64,000 nucleotides of DNA from Strigamia acuminata (GCA_949358305.1 OX442315.1:16580427-16644426), one strand, 5' to 3'; numbered from the stretch's first letter, positions 11,941 to 24,302 are shown. The notes: a model not told the origin generated them from the letters alone. A program made the numbers and translations.

Positions 11941-12250
11941 GTCACGTGTCGGGCGTGACGATACGTACTGAGCCTGTGTCACATGATCACCGACTGCGGC
12001 GCTGCAGGCTCCGCGCACCACCGCCTGCATCACGCCAGAGTTCGTCGACTCGTCGGCGGAGTGAGAGAAAGGGTGCAGCGAGTAAGTGTGGCGTGTTTCA
12101 GCATCACTTGCAATTGAGTTCGGGAGATGGTGGTATTTGTGGTAACGACTGTGAATTCCCATCGCGTGCGTGTGCTGGATACATCCTTATGGAATTTAAA
12201 CGTTTCATGTCATTTTGACCGACCACAACTATCTTGAATCAAAGGTAAGA
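11941..12250 (+). promoter_or_regulatory. Candidate promoter plus untranslated first exon with strong splice donor
   Basis: A sharply more GC- and CpG-rich block follows a long poly-A/T tract. It begins GTCACGTG (11941-11948) and has a second E-box-like TCACATGA at about 11980. It ends at TCAAAG followed by GTAAGA (intron start 12245), close to the ideal donor. All frames opened by an ATG inside the block close before the donor (for example TGA at 12218-12220), so a coding first exon is unlikely and a 5' untranslated exon fits better. The downstream exons are not identified. Alternatively it is an isolated regulatory element with a chance donor. Confidence 0.4.
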
Positions 12251-15200
12251 CACTTTTTCCATCTCCTCAATTGATAATTTTACATTTTCCCGCAATTTGT
12301 TGGAGTATTTTGGCCGCCCCGATGCGCCGGCGACTGACCGCGAAGTATTAACTTGTTTTTTTTTTAAACGTTTCTTCGGTAACTCCAGAAGCCGGAGTTG
12401 TTTGGATCGGTCTTATTGGATTGAGGCCAGGAAGGTGAAATCCTTTTGGGATGAGCAAGGTCTAGGAAAAGGTCGAAAAAGCCCATTATGGGATGTATTT
12501 AAGCATGGTTAATCGTCTGCTGGTAATTCGGGACTGCTACGCACAGTGTGGTTACCGTGGAGATGAGGAAATGAAAACGACCTCGCACAATGCGGATATT
12601 AAATGAACCTCGTGACATCTTTGTGCCACTCTATTTTTCCCATCGAATTTAACCCCAATTGATGAGTTGACTCGAATTTGATTTTAGATTTCATGGGGTC
12701 TGACTGAGTGGTGGTTAATTTGATTTTGGGGTTTTTTTTGGTTGTAATTTGGATTCTTGTTTTTCGGTGTTCTGGATGTTTGGGGAAAAGTGTGCAAGTT
12801 CGTTGTGGAATTCAACGCTGCATAGAAATGGTGAATTTGGCGCGCTGGATTGGAATATATTTGATTGAAATACATTTTATTCCTTAAAGTTGTTTGTTAA
12901 ATGTGCTTTTCGGTTGGGTTGGACTCGGTTTGTTAATTTGGTTTTTTTTTTTTGTTTTTTTTTAAATTTATTTTTTTAGTTTTTATTTAAATAAGCATTA
13001 GGTTTGTTGAAATGCAAGTCTTATTTCGATGTTTTTGTGCGGGTTTTGCTGTAATAGTATAGTGTAAGACATTTGCACAAACAAAGAAATTGAAATAAGC
13101 CGCTTGTCAAATCACTTTGAAACGTTGGTAAGCTGATTTTTACAGTGCGATATACATCTTTAGTAAACATTGTTTGAACTTCTAGCATTTGCTAGGTTTG
13201 CCTTGCATTATGTGATTTATTGGTTCACGTTTACAGGCGTAAATAAGGGTGCATTCAAAAATGAATACCGTGAAAATCCAACTAAATAACCGGGCGTTTT
13301 TAAAGACTCAACCCTTTCAGGCTTCTATTTGGACCCAGGCGGTTATTTGAACCATGCTGTTTCCAAAAAATCGGTGATTTTTTTTACAAAAATCAGTGTT
13401 TTTTCGTAAACATCGGTGATTTTTCGGAAAAATCTAGTAATTTTGGTGACTTTTGGGCACTTAATTGGAGGGCGTTTATTGTATTAACGCCAAGCAACCT
13501 CCGGACGCTTAAATGGTCCATGCCATTTCATGGACCAGACCACAATTCGGAGCTTTACCCTATTAAAATAACTATGATGTGTATTGCTGTAATCCGTATG
13601 AAGGGTTAAGTAGCATTGTTGAATAGCCATTCCGGTCAAAAACTGTAAAAACGTACTGTAATTAAATCGCAATTTTTTTAATTTGCGTTCTAGCGAACAA
13701 GTATTAAGCGAGGGAATTAACGCAACATGAGAATGAGCACTACAGGAGATTGTGTTCTTGGATTGGTATCACAAGTGCTTACACGAGATCCCGTATTTAA
13801 ACCTCGTAACAGCATATAACTCAACTGTACTACGTTTTATTGAAAATGTTCCTTCTGTCTTCTTTAAGGTTCCAGAACCAGCGTGTATACATCTTTAAGT
13901 TAATTATGTTACTGTTCAATAATGTTTGGACGCTTTGTAACATTTTGCTTATTGCTTTCAGCAGTTTGTAAACAAATTATCTATTTCAATCCTTTTAGTG
14001 AGAATTAAGTTAGAAGCAACTGAGGGGATTTCTTGGGCATCAAGTCACTGTAGACTACAAGTTAATATAGCTGATTGTATCCAGTTGTTGTTTTACCACC
14101 GAATTTGTCATCATTTCCATCACATACCCACCATTTTGTAATATGTCTCAAGATCCCCTACACCCTAATGACCAAACTGCCAGAAAACGTTAATTAATTG
14201 CCGTGTTTTAAAACCTCAAGTCGTGGTTTATTCTTTGTTTGTGCAGTAAAAATTGAAAATATTTTTCTATTTTATTGGATTTTCTGCAATTATAACTTTA
14301 TTTCTATCCATTCAATTTCAAACTGCACGGCATTGATCAGATTACATGATTGAAAATCTCATATTTCCCATTGAATTCCTCGTATGGAATTGATTAGAGT
14401 GGAAATCTGAAAAATAGATGAAAAGAAAAGCACGGATGTACCAAATAGCAATTTTGTAGTTATGGTATATCTTTTTCTTAAGGAATTTCTTGAAGCGACA
14501 TGGACAAATTGTCGAGTCGAGATGTGGAATCAGAACAGATGTTCATTGAGACTCGTTAACTATATTTACGTTGCATAATTTCTATCTTACTTAATCATTT
14601 GTACAGGTAAAATGGTCTCTAGTGTTTGTAAAGGGATAAAACATGCAATGAAGCGTTTTTGTGTACGTTTTAATTTAGACGGAACAAATGGCGTAACAAG
14701 AGCGAGAGGGTGAGAGGGGCAGCAGATGACGAGAGAGGCCGCGGCTGCGACACCAAATTCAATTAATGAGTCGAGCATAATGAAGGGAAACTAACCGAGT
14801 CTAAAACTGGCTTCCATTACACTCCTGAGGCGCGCTGCAAACGGTGCCACTGACCTTCTTTTGCGAAATAACCAACTTGCGGTGATGCCATGGGAAGGAA
14901 GGAAGGAGGGATGGGATGGGAAGGAAAAAATCTTGACGCTTCGTCAAGTGAAAATCAAATTTTCTTATCAGATGTTTGAGTGATAAGATAAGTCAAAGAC
15001 AGAACACGCACCTAATGACTCAGCCTCCCCAAAAAAGTCTTAATTACCTCGTTAATCTGATCGTGACCTTGTTTTTACCGAACAGTCAGGATTTATTTAA
15101 AAGTGAACCGAAATTGATGTGTAGGGAATGGAATAATATAATGCGCAGTTAATTGTGTTTTAAATTAGGTTATAATTAAGAAAAACATGACATTATGCAC

Positions 15201-15270
15201 GTTGGAATTATAGTGTAATTAGCAATGATGTAATGTGTCGAACTTCCGTTATAATTAGCATCTTTTATGT
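12251..15270. other. Spacer or intron, nothing recognised
   Basis: No open frame with protein-like composition. TGCATTCAAAAATGAATAC near 13251 hints at a scrap of the GCATTC MITE family. A less AT-rich patch is at 14690-14890. If the donor at 12245 is real, this is intronic. Confidence 0.55.
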
Positions 15271-15400
15271 AAAGCGTCCCATGTGGTTTAATAAATGATA
15301 CTGCTGACGATGATCGCAAGATCGAAAGGGCTTTGGTAGAGAAACTATTTTTGTTTTGTTTTTGGAAGATTTTAGCGCCGTTGATGTCTTTAATCGATCT
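15271..15400 (+). other. Hammerhead-ribozyme-like motif in a dispersed repeat (copy 1)
   Basis: CTGACGA (15304-15310) is followed by GATC-GCAA-GATC (a 4-bp stem with a GNRA tetraloop, 15312-15323) and GAAA (15324-15327). Downstream GCTTT (15330-15334) can pair with upstream AAAGC (15271-15275), which directly precedes GTC (15276-15278), the usual cleavage triplet. These are the elements of a hammerhead core in the correct order. Departures: an extra T between CTGACGA and stem II, GG after GAAA where a stem III pair is expected, and no good stem I. It is probably a decayed copy. Homology with 19665-19745 extends past the core. Confidence 0.45.
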
Positions 15401-16312
15401 TTAAATTCGTGTTTGAGATGTGCGCATTGAAATAGATGCTTGTAGTGTATGATTTGCTTGAATGTTGGCTCTTTCTGTTTGTAAAAGCAGTAGTGGTGGC
15501 ACTGCAAATGTTTTTAGCTGGAAAGTAAGGGATTGTCATTGGTTGACCTCTCACGGTACTTTATAGTCATCTGGTTCAAAAATATTTTTTATTATATATT
15601 GGTTTTTATTTAATGCATTTCAAAATTTATAGCATTTTGCAGAATTAAGTAGACAGTATTATTTGTACGTTAAATAATGCATTTTATAATACAATTGAAA
15701 AAATGCTATGGCTAAAACCAAAACTGATCTTTGGCAATAGGGATGAATTCGTAAGTTGTTATAATGTCTAAATCAATACGCTGTAGCCTAGGCATAATTC
15801 TGGCGTACAATCAACGGTCAACGGGAATTCAGAAATTTTAATACTGGCTTGTCCTAACAAAGGGATTGAAGCTGATATTCCCGTATTTCTGAAAGTAAAA
15901 GAAGGCTCGTGTTTGGTTCTCACGACCACGAAAGGTGGCGCCACTGGACAATAAATAACAATGGCGGCCTACCAACAACATGCGGTAAGTCCTTAATTTA
16001 ATTAAAGGGTTTTGAAAACAAAACAAGTGCGCGCGTGTAACTTGAGAAATATGAGATGAAACCTTAAGCAATTTGAAATAATAGATTTATAACCTGAGGA
16101 ATTTGCTTTGGTAATTAATAAAAATATTTAATACGGTACTCAAGATCACTCGAGTTTAATCTCGCAATGTCAACAAACCATGCTGGCAGCCCGCAGGAAA
16201 TGGTTTATTAATTTCTTTTTTCTTTGCGAGATTTGATGCGTGTTGTAAACGCATTTTGTAATGGATATTGTGTTTTAAGTATAACTCTGTGTAAAATACT
16301 TGTTGTCGAGGG
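15401..16312. other. Spacer, nothing recognised
   Basis: No gene or clear repeat. A slightly GC-richer patch lies at 15900-16040. Confidence 0.6.
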
Positions 16313-17108
16313 TTATGCCCCGTTCACACTTGAACCACTTATGTACATAACCCGCCCACTTTTAGAAAGTCGTGTGTTCACACTTGTTCCAGTTTTTCTA
16401 AAACTCGGAACAAAATGGCGACACTTCTACAACTTGAAGTTGTAGAAGTGACTTCTACAACCTGACGTCACAACTGTAAGTCCCGCCCCCATTCTGTCAT
16501 GTGACTGATTGTAGCAAAATCCCAAAAATAAAATGGATGCCAAATCAATTTTTATTGCTACTTTCGGCATCAAAATCAAGTACTTTCAAAAGCATGTAAA
16601 AATTAATAAAACATATCAAAACGTAGAGAAAAAAATAAGCTTTCTTTTAAAGAAAAGTATTTCTTTCTAGCCCTAATGGTTCGTTAAATACGAACGAAAA
16701 TGCGTTTCGGTCGTACAGATAGAGTGTAAACAAGATCGTGAATTTTCGTTTCGGCCCAAAATTTGTCAACTTTTATTACGGAAAACTAATTTAAAAAATA
16801 TGTCGGTTTACTAAACTGGCATCCCTCTTTCATTTAAAAAAAAGTAGAAGTTTCTACCTTTAATGGATCATTAGCTACGATTAGAAAAGCAAACCCCTAC
16901 CTTTCAGTGGATAACATTTTACCAGACATAAACAAATTATCTACCATTTTTCCAGACTCAAATAATCAAGTAAAAAACGTCACTGATTTCTACATAACTA
17001 GTGAACAAGTGTGAACAGTCTAAAAATAGATCATTCACACTTGTAGAAATTAGACTTTCTAAAAGTCAGAACTTCTACATAAGTGGTTTAAGTGTGAACT
17101 AGGCATTA
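16313..17108. mobile_element. 790-bp PIF/Harbinger-like MITE
   Basis: The element is 16316-17105, flanked on both sides by TTA (16313-16315, 17106-17108), the 3-bp duplication typical of PIF/Harbinger. Left end TGCCCCGTTCACACTTGAAC; right end, reverse-complemented, TGCCTAGTTCACACTTAAAC. Both continue CACTTATGTA, about 30 bp. Inside, 16421-16451 is a palindrome around ACTTCTACAACTTGAAG, and ACTTTTAGAAAGTC recurs near both ends. No transposase frame, so non-autonomous. Confidence 0.88.
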
Positions 17109-17545
17109 GTTTATGGTTGAGGCATGATTGTGTGAAAGAGGATGGGCTTAGAAAAGAAGTAAAGACGAATTTCTTAAGGCTTTTGTTGATGCTATAATTC
17201 AAAACAAAAGCTTGAGGGAAGCTGTGATTTGATATTCAGCATAACACGATGTCGTTTTTTATTAAAGCTACGAAGACAAATTCTTGTTGGATGTTCCAAG
17301 CCGTGCACTTAGTTTAAATATGATGGCTGAAAATTTCATCAGGTATTAAATATTTATTGTGAGGCAAATAAAGTGTTTTCTTTCTTTCTGTCTTTTTTTT
17401 TGTTTCATGCTAAGACAGCTTAGGGATACATCTTAAGATTTCGCGATGTTGGCAACTGCATCGAACAAATGCTTAAATATTGATGTTTAATCTAAACAAT
17501 AGATTCTAATCCTGTGGATAGTTCTTTAGCTCTTTGTCACTAGGT
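17109..17545. other. Spacer, nothing recognised
   Basis: AT-rich, no gene or repeat seen. Confidence 0.6.
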
Positions 17546-17700
17546 GCGTTCAAGTTCAGTGTTTCTACAAAGAGAATGGAGACGAAAACAGCCGTAAACT
17601 ATCGTCAAAAACTGCAAAAACAGAAACCACAACTAGAGTGGTTTTTGAAGTGATTTATGTCTGGTTTTGGTTTTTACAACCAATTCAAAATGGCTGCTAT
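17546..17700 (+). mobile_element. Decayed copy of the 47768 MITE
   Basis: It begins AGGTGCGTTCAAG. It shares GAATGGA, GAAAACAGCC, GTGGTTTTTGAAGTG, TTTATGTC and CAATTCAAAATGGCTG in the same order as 47768-47945. The right terminus is not found. Confidence 0.7.
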
Positions 17701-19234
17701 ACAAATTTTGCTAGGTTTAGCACGATAGAAATTAAATTGAGCACTATTTTTTCTTTTTTCGCGACTATTAATTAGGGAAATTTGCCCTAAAATTAATTTA
17801 ATTCCATATTGGTTTTGCATTGCAAACACATCAGGAAACAAAGCTTTAAATAGTGCGGAAATTAGCAAAAGTAGTGCAGATGTTAAGTTTAAATGGTGCC
17901 GAAAAAGGTACGATTTTAAGACGCACCTCGCTTTTAGAGGCGTTTAAATGGGAAAAAATGTGCATTTTAGAATCGAAGCAATACGGTAGTGCTGAATTTA
18001 GTTTTATTTTAATGCCGAATCTAGTAAAATGTGGGCGCCAATAATTTAATCCCCGCAAGTTGGAACTTCCAATTGCCGTAAAGCTTTCAGGTGAGTGAAA
18101 GCTGAATTGTGTTTACAAAAGTGAGCCGTAATTCGTTAATTGTGTGAAAATGAAGGAATTTTAATTGCCGTTTACTTGTAATAACCATAAACAAAACTAT
18201 AAACACACACAAAGACGAAATAAGCTCGCACATTCATAGTAAGGAACACCAGAAACCATAAACAAATTATTTTCGAGTTAAGAATTCTGTCTGCCTGTAT
18301 CCATTATGAATGATGCTGTTTACTCTGAGAAGTTTAGTCGTTCATTTAGTTTTAATATTGCACTTTGCAGTGTGAGAGAGTAACCCTATTTACTCTTAAT
18401 TACAGACTGAACATACAATTAATTAGCAAGTAAATGGCCAATAAATGCATTTAGTAGTTAGTAAATCACTTTTAGGGTGCAGTTAGTATTTAGAAAAGGC
18501 GTGTTTGGATTATTTTAGATTAATTTTGTTTGATGAAAGTGAAATAAAAAGTTGGAAGTGAGAAGAAACTTAATTTGACAGGTTTGAAACTCATTTGGGA
18601 TGAGATTTACAAAAGTCATGCTGATAATTGCAGATTGGATTTTGCATGCCGACTTCCTAATTTGGCAAACTGCCATTCTACACGCAAACAGAATTAATAA
18701 AGTCACAGTGCAAAGCCAATTTTCGAAGGTGTCTTCAAATTCAAATGGCCAATGTGCACACATTCGATCCTCTAGCGAGTTGAGTCTCCGAGTGGCCGCT
18801 TATGTTTGACGCGGATTAAAACTTAAACCCGAGCAGGATGCAGCTTGGTGGTGATGGCACTTTTCATCGGTTTATATCAATATTGATGTCTTCTTCCGCT
18901 CTTGTTGCGACACTCGATAAATGCCTGTTTAACAACATGTTTTGCAAATGGCTCACAAAACCAACGGCTCCGTTTTGTTCGTGCAGTGCCAGGCTTCGGG
19001 TTTTGCATCGATTCATTAGATTTCGTTCTTTCTCTTTGAAAATTCATTGCACAGATGTATGGAAAATCTCTTTAATCATTTTCTCATCACATTTGGTTCA
19101 AACAAACTATATTATTGAGTGTCAATTATAATTCGCGACCTTTAATCGAAGAAATACGGTATGCGAATGAATTTGCTTTATGAACTCCTAAGTTTCCCAA
19201 TTAGTTCGGATAATCATTAATCAACGCTTTACTG
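17701..19234. other. Spacer; isolated strong donor; CGTATTT relic
   Basis: TTTCAG followed by GTGAGT (intron-like start 18091) is a strong donor, but no open exon precedes it. Around 19127-19160, CGACCTTTAATCG and AATACGGTAT match one end of the CGTATTT-type MITE at 40322-40596. No gene supported. Confidence 0.55.
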
Positions 19235-19325
19235 CAGGGGTTCTCAAACTTTTTAGCATTGCAACTCATTTTTAAGAAGGGCGATCTTTCGTGCCCCACT
19301 TCGTTATCGTTGAACTACGACATAG
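19235..19325 (+). mobile_element. Truncated hAT-like terminus
   Basis: Starts CAGGGGTTCTCAAACTTTTT and runs through AGCATTGC, GGGCGATCTT and GCCCCACTTCGT. This matches in order the right end (reverse-complemented) of the intact element at 4548-4835. The opposite terminus and target duplication are not found. Confidence 0.75.
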
Positions 19326-19664
19326 GTTGTTACTACAAAATTCATCATTTTGGGGAATTATAATAGCTACAAACCTCCATTTTTGGGAGTTTTGGCTGGT
19401 TTTGGGATGTTTTTGGAGAATTTTGGATGGTTTTTGTAGATTTTGAGAGATTTTTCTGAGGTTTTTGTGAAGATTTTAGAGGATTATGTAGCTTGCTAGC
19501 CTGTGGTGTATTGCAACCAACTACAGGCAGTAAGTTGGAATTGGAATTGGCAAAAATTGAAAAAAAAAGATTGAATGTTTATTGAAATTGGTGCGAGGCT
19601 ATTTATGTTATTCACCAAGGTCACATGACCTAGTTACTAGAGTCACCTACTGGCAACTCCTAAC

Positions 19665-19745
19665 ATTGACGATGATCGCAAGATTGAAAGGCCTTTGGTA
19701 GATATTTAGTGTCATTAATGTCATCAATCAAGCTTTAATTGAAAT
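19665..19745 (+). other. Hammerhead-like motif in a dispersed repeat (copy 2)
   Basis: TTGACGA, GATC-GCAA-GATT and GAAA (19666-19689) repeat the order seen at 15304-15327. The flank CCTTTGGTAGA and a further ATGTC.T.AATC.A.CTTTAA block also match copy 1. CUGANGA has become UUGACGA and one stem pair is a G-T wobble. It is a relic, and confirms that the motif belongs to a dispersed element. Confidence 0.45.
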
Positions 19746-22471
19746 AGAAGGGTGCGTTTCTAAAAACGGCACAATACCGAGAAAGACATGGTATTTGGCA
19801 AACTGACAAGGTCAACAATTTCTCTGAACTCTTTAAGCGCGATTTTCACAGGTGGAAACACGCTACTTGAATCCCCTTCCTCATGATCGGCTTCGCAGTG
19901 CACACCGTAGTTGACTTTCTCTGCGTGAAGTCAATTTTACCTCCTCGCAATGGAAAATTTTCATTTCTTCTCATAAAGTCTCTCAACTTCGGACATAAAC
20001 TCGCAAACTAGCTGGAATTTGTTCAGCAGGAGCGGGAAATGAGTGGGATTTGAGTCCTTTTGCGATTTCCTTACACCGATATTTATTCGAGCTCGAATCA
20101 AATTCTAAACCCTAATTGATTTTTGAAACCACGTGAGCTGTCATCGTTTCTTCTTGATCCCCATGCGGAAAGATGTCAGATTTGCCAATGTCCATTCAGC
20201 TTATTGCTGATTCTCGATTCGTTCGCCCTCGTAACCCTTCGGTCTTAAGGGAGGTCTCTCTTATAGAAAGACAGAAAGAAAAAAAAATATATATATATAT
20301 ATTGGCCGCTGTTTTAGAATTCCACAGTTTGACTCGCGGATCCAAAACTGTCGCCTGCTATGTGCTTAGATTTGGCGTCGAAGATTGCTGCGCGAAACGG
20401 TTTGCGCAGCGGCAGCAGCTTCCCTGCACTACAGTATCGTTTGCGTCTAACCACGCTCTGCACAAGTCGTCAGATTCGTGACAAGCCAATTGTATGGCGG
20501 AACAAAATCAATACGCCCTTACAGATGGGCGCCCTCGCAGGCCCACGTGCATCATTTCATCTCCCCTTGCCTCTTTTCTTCTGACAACGGCTTTTGTTTT
20601 GTCAGTTTGACAAAAGGAGTCGAGACGACGACGAGCCGGCTTCACTCGCACGTCACCGCCCTGTTTGTCGACATCTTTTATGTGCTCACAACAAAACCGT
20701 GGGCTCAGAAATTAACCGCTTTTGTTTGTCGTGCTGAGATATGATTTTTATTTTGTTTTTTAATTTCTTAATTGTTTATGAAAATTCATCTCGGGCGCAG
20801 AATCCCTTAAATCTCTCGCTGCGAATGCGTTATTCATTAATGGTAATTAGGAATATTGGCATTTAATGAAAATATAATGGTAGAATTGAACCGTTGAGTC
20901 TTTTCCTCTTAAATATATTCGGTGAGAAATCATCAGACATTTAATGCGGAATTAAAAATAGAGACAAAAATGCAACTCGGTTTCTGCAATTTACAACAAC
21001 TCGTTTCAATGGCATGTGATAGTCGGAGAAATTAATTGGTTTTGTCAAGTTGGAATGGTCTTTTTTAGCAGTACTTGGAACTAATTGACTATTTTTTGGA
21101 AATTCCTGTTCAGAGCGGTGGCGTACCGACCAATCAATATCCCTGGGTAACCCACACACGAAAAAATGGGACCTTGTGATAAAATTTTGAAGTGCAGTCA
21201 CATTCTTGCGTTAAATCACGAAATGAAATTGGGAATGTCAAGTCTGCAGCGTTTTTGGTGTTAATTACGATTTGTAAACACGGATTTAAATTTAATTTGC
21301 GGGAATAATAAGGTGGAAAAATCATTTTTGATGCTGTGCTAATAAATTTCTTTAAAACATTAAAAGAAGAAAATTTTGGCAATTAGAGGGAAGAAAGGTT
21401 GAGTAAAAATAATGCAACTAAGCGAGTTGAAAGGAGACTTATCTTCACTACAAAAGAGTAATTTTTCGTGTCTCTCGCTCGCTGAAAAACCCTCATTTCT
21501 GCATCGTTTCATTTTCAAGTTGAATGCTCAATAAAAGGTTGAACTATTAAACGTAAAGCAAATCTTTGTCATTCCCCAGTTTCCGTGTTTAACAATAAAA
21601 ACTGTCCACTGCATGCAAATACGAGTAAGAGCGCTCCGATTTAAATAACTACAAGTGTCATTTTTTTTTTCTCTCTTTTTCTCTCGCTCTCCTTTTAAGA
21701 GAAAGATTTTTTTAACGCCATCTTTTGAACACTTCTTCCTTCTCTCTCCGCCCACACTTCTTCGTCTCGCTCAAACTCGTAATAACGATGTCGTTTGGCT
21801 TTTCCCTTGCAGCCAGCCATCATGTTTTAAACATTTGGAGAATTTAAAGTCGCATGTTTATGTAGACGGCAGTTTGAATGGAAAGAAGCGGCGCAACAAA
21901 ATCAGTCTGCAGGGACAACTCAGTGCTGATTGTCATCTGCCGATTCCGCTTGGAAATTTTTTCATTATTATTTCTTTACGAGGGATGGAGTCAGGTTAAA
22001 GATTTTGTTTTATACGGGCGTACCAACCGTGGTGTTGCTTCCATTTTTCTGCGTGATTAAAGAAAAGCCGCTTCGGAAGGTGCGGAATGTTGAAGGGTCG
22101 CTGTACTACCTGGGATTTACGTGCGGATTAGAATTGGTTGGCGGACACGGCGATTAAAGCAACCTCAGTCACTTTACGACTCGACCATTTTATGTAACCT
22201 CAGACCTCAATAAATAAAACAGTGAAAAGAGGAAGTGTAAAAATAAAAAAAATCAAGTAAACCGCAAGGGTTGAATGGAAAAAGGATTTTTTTGGGGGGG
22301 TTGGAGTTTGCAAAGCGGTGCAGGTGTGCAAAAGTGTTTTGGAGATTTATTTGTTTAAAAATTTATATAGGAAATTTAAAATTTGTGTGAAAAAAAATTT
22401 TTTTTTTATATGTAAGTAAAAAATTAATTTTTTAAATACGTTATTTGTTGCAATTTAAAATGGAAATAGTA
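19746..22471. other. Spacer with GC-richer patch 20160-20730
   Basis: 20160-20730 is richer in CG dinucleotides and has overlapping frames of 74-102 codons in all three plus frames, which argues against any one being coding. A (TA) tract is at about 20287-20301. C/T-rich tracts lie at 21655-21780. Regulatory function is possible but not shown; no gene called. Confidence 0.55.
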
Positions 22472-23156
22472 GGCGCATTCGAAAAGTCATTAAAACGAGT
22501 GTAAACGTGTTTACACTCGTTTTCACACGACATTTACACGAATTAATTCGTGTAAATGTCGTGTAAACTGGTTAAACGGAAACGGCCTGTACGCCACGTT
22601 TCCGTTTAAAATCTCCGTGCAACGAGTTTTCTCGTTGAAATCGGGTCTTGCTGGCAGCCATCTTGGATTTTCGTTAGATCGGTTGGAACGATGTCGATCG
22701 CAAGAACAATTTTTTAGCAGGTATTAGCCGCATTCTTGCGATCGAATGCGGCCGATGTTCGACCGCATTTGTACGATCGAATACGGCCGACGTTCGACCG
22801 ACGTTCGGCCGCATTTGTGCGATCTGATGCGGCCGGTGTTCGGCCGCATTTGTGCGATTGAGGCGGATGTTCAGCCGATTCCCGTTCGGAAATAAATATT
22901 AATAATACAAATAATTAAAATAAATTTACATTTTATAATCATGTTTTTATAATCTCCTGTTTTTTTTTTAGAGTAAACAACAACAATAATGACTATGGTT
23001 ATTATTTGGACTAATTTAATATTTACACTTGAATTTACACTACTGAATTTTACACAGAAATTTATTTTGAAACTCGAAAATTGGGTCGTTTAACTTGAAA
23101 TTTACACTACCAGTTGCACTGGTCGTTTAGTGCAAATTACTTTTCGAATGCGCCTA
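22470..23156. mobile_element. 683-bp GCATTC-family MITE with nested palindromes and GC-rich array
   Basis: The element is 22472-23154, bordered by TA on both sides. Left end GGCGCATTCGAAAAG; right end CTTTTCGAATGCGCC. Near the left end are two perfect palindromes: 22493-22524 (AAAACGAGTGTAAACG mirrored) and 22525-22566 (centred on GAATTAATTC). 22730-22875 is a GC-rich minisatellite. No coding frame. It is the largest family member in the window. Confidence 0.88.
22730..22875. repeat. ~35-bp GC-rich minisatellite
   Basis: About four units made of CCGCATTTGTGCGATCGAAT followed by GCGGCCGATGTTCGG. The GC content contrasts sharply with the AT-rich surroundings. The array lies inside the 22472-23154 element. 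Confidence 0.8.
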
Positions 23157-24063
23157 GTTTTCCAATAAATGAGTTTTGTTTTCAATCTGAAACGACGAAT
23201 TAAATAGTCGTTTTTGACACTTTTCTATTTTCTAATGTAGCTTTTAATATGAATTTTTGTAAACACGTGGATATAGTATTATATACATGTATAAATATCG
23301 ATGAAACAATAATCAGTGCATGGGAATTAGAACGAGTGAAGTGCTTTTTTTTTAGTTTTATTTTTGCTTTTTTATCTCTTTTTTTTGGACCAAACTTTTC
23401 ACTTTACCATACCAGCCTCAGCTGTTTATCACATCCAACGGGAGTGCGGCCCAGTGGAAATTGGCTGATGTAATCAGCATAATTTCATTTTGAACCCCCA
23501 AAACCAAGCAAAGTTTCTGATAATGGCGGAGCAAGAGAAAGGGAAAAATATGACAAGTGCAATTTATTTACAATCATTTCAAAACGATTTGAGCGAAAAA
23601 TAAAATTGGAAAATAAGTAATTTTAGCCACCATTAAAGCTGCTATCTTATGAGCACCAGGTGCATTCCACTTTTTCGCATAACTATTCTTTAGCTTAGAA
23701 CCAAGAAGATTTGGTCGTAAGACAATGAAAAGAAACATGTTTTCTGCCCTAAGAAATGATTAGAAATGAAATATTTGTCTTTTTGCATTTGGATTTTTTT
23801 TCTATGCAGGTACTTTTTAGACCGTTCGTGGTTTCGACGTCGACTCCATGGAATCCGAGCCGTTTTTTGAACGAGGAATTGGGAGGTGCACTCGAAATTC
23901 ATTTCGGGGTCTCGGAAAATTTGTCGTTAAATGGTAGTGAGGGATTTAATCTAAATTTGATATCATCTTTGGGGTTGCCATGGCAGGATAGGAGATTAGC
24001 CCGCATAGCCTGTAGGATGCATCATACCTTATGGAGCAAACACCCTGAGTCTGAATTTTGTTT
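23157..24063. other. Spacer with one candidate exon
   Basis: 23810-23933 is open in one frame between a good acceptor (pyrimidine tract, then CTATGCAG) and a moderate donor (ATG/GTAGTG). The 41 codons match nothing I recognise. The rest is AT-rich, with no gene seen. Confidence 0.4.
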
Positions 24064-24302
24064 ACACTACGTTTATTTATTTACACCGAATATTTTGAGT
24101 GGTGAATAATTCGAATGGTGAAAAAATCAAATTGTTGTGTTTACATGCAGAAAATAATTCGTGATCACTTTCGGCTTTCGACTAATGGGGAAGTGCCAGA
24201 AGCGATGGGCGCATGCGCAATAAAAATAGTTCGAGTTCACTCGAATTAAACAGCCTTCTGCGAGGGATTATTCATTACCCGAATAATCGTTGTCATCCCT
24301 GT
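24064..24302 (+). mobile_element. Truncated copy of the 8735 MITE
   Basis: From ACACTACGTTTAT through ACACCGAATATTTTGAGTGG to TTGTCATCCCTGT it follows 8735-8963 closely. The match stops at 24302, and the right-hand inverted repeat is missing. The next bases lead to AAAAAGTTTGGTAACCACTG (24333-24352), a hAT-like right terminus, suggesting a later insertion or deletion removed the end. Confidence 0.8.

Noticed and set aside
20173-20744. Overlapping frames in the GC-richer patch
   Set aside because: Open in several phases at once, as expected from base composition; no splice pairs or recognised residues.
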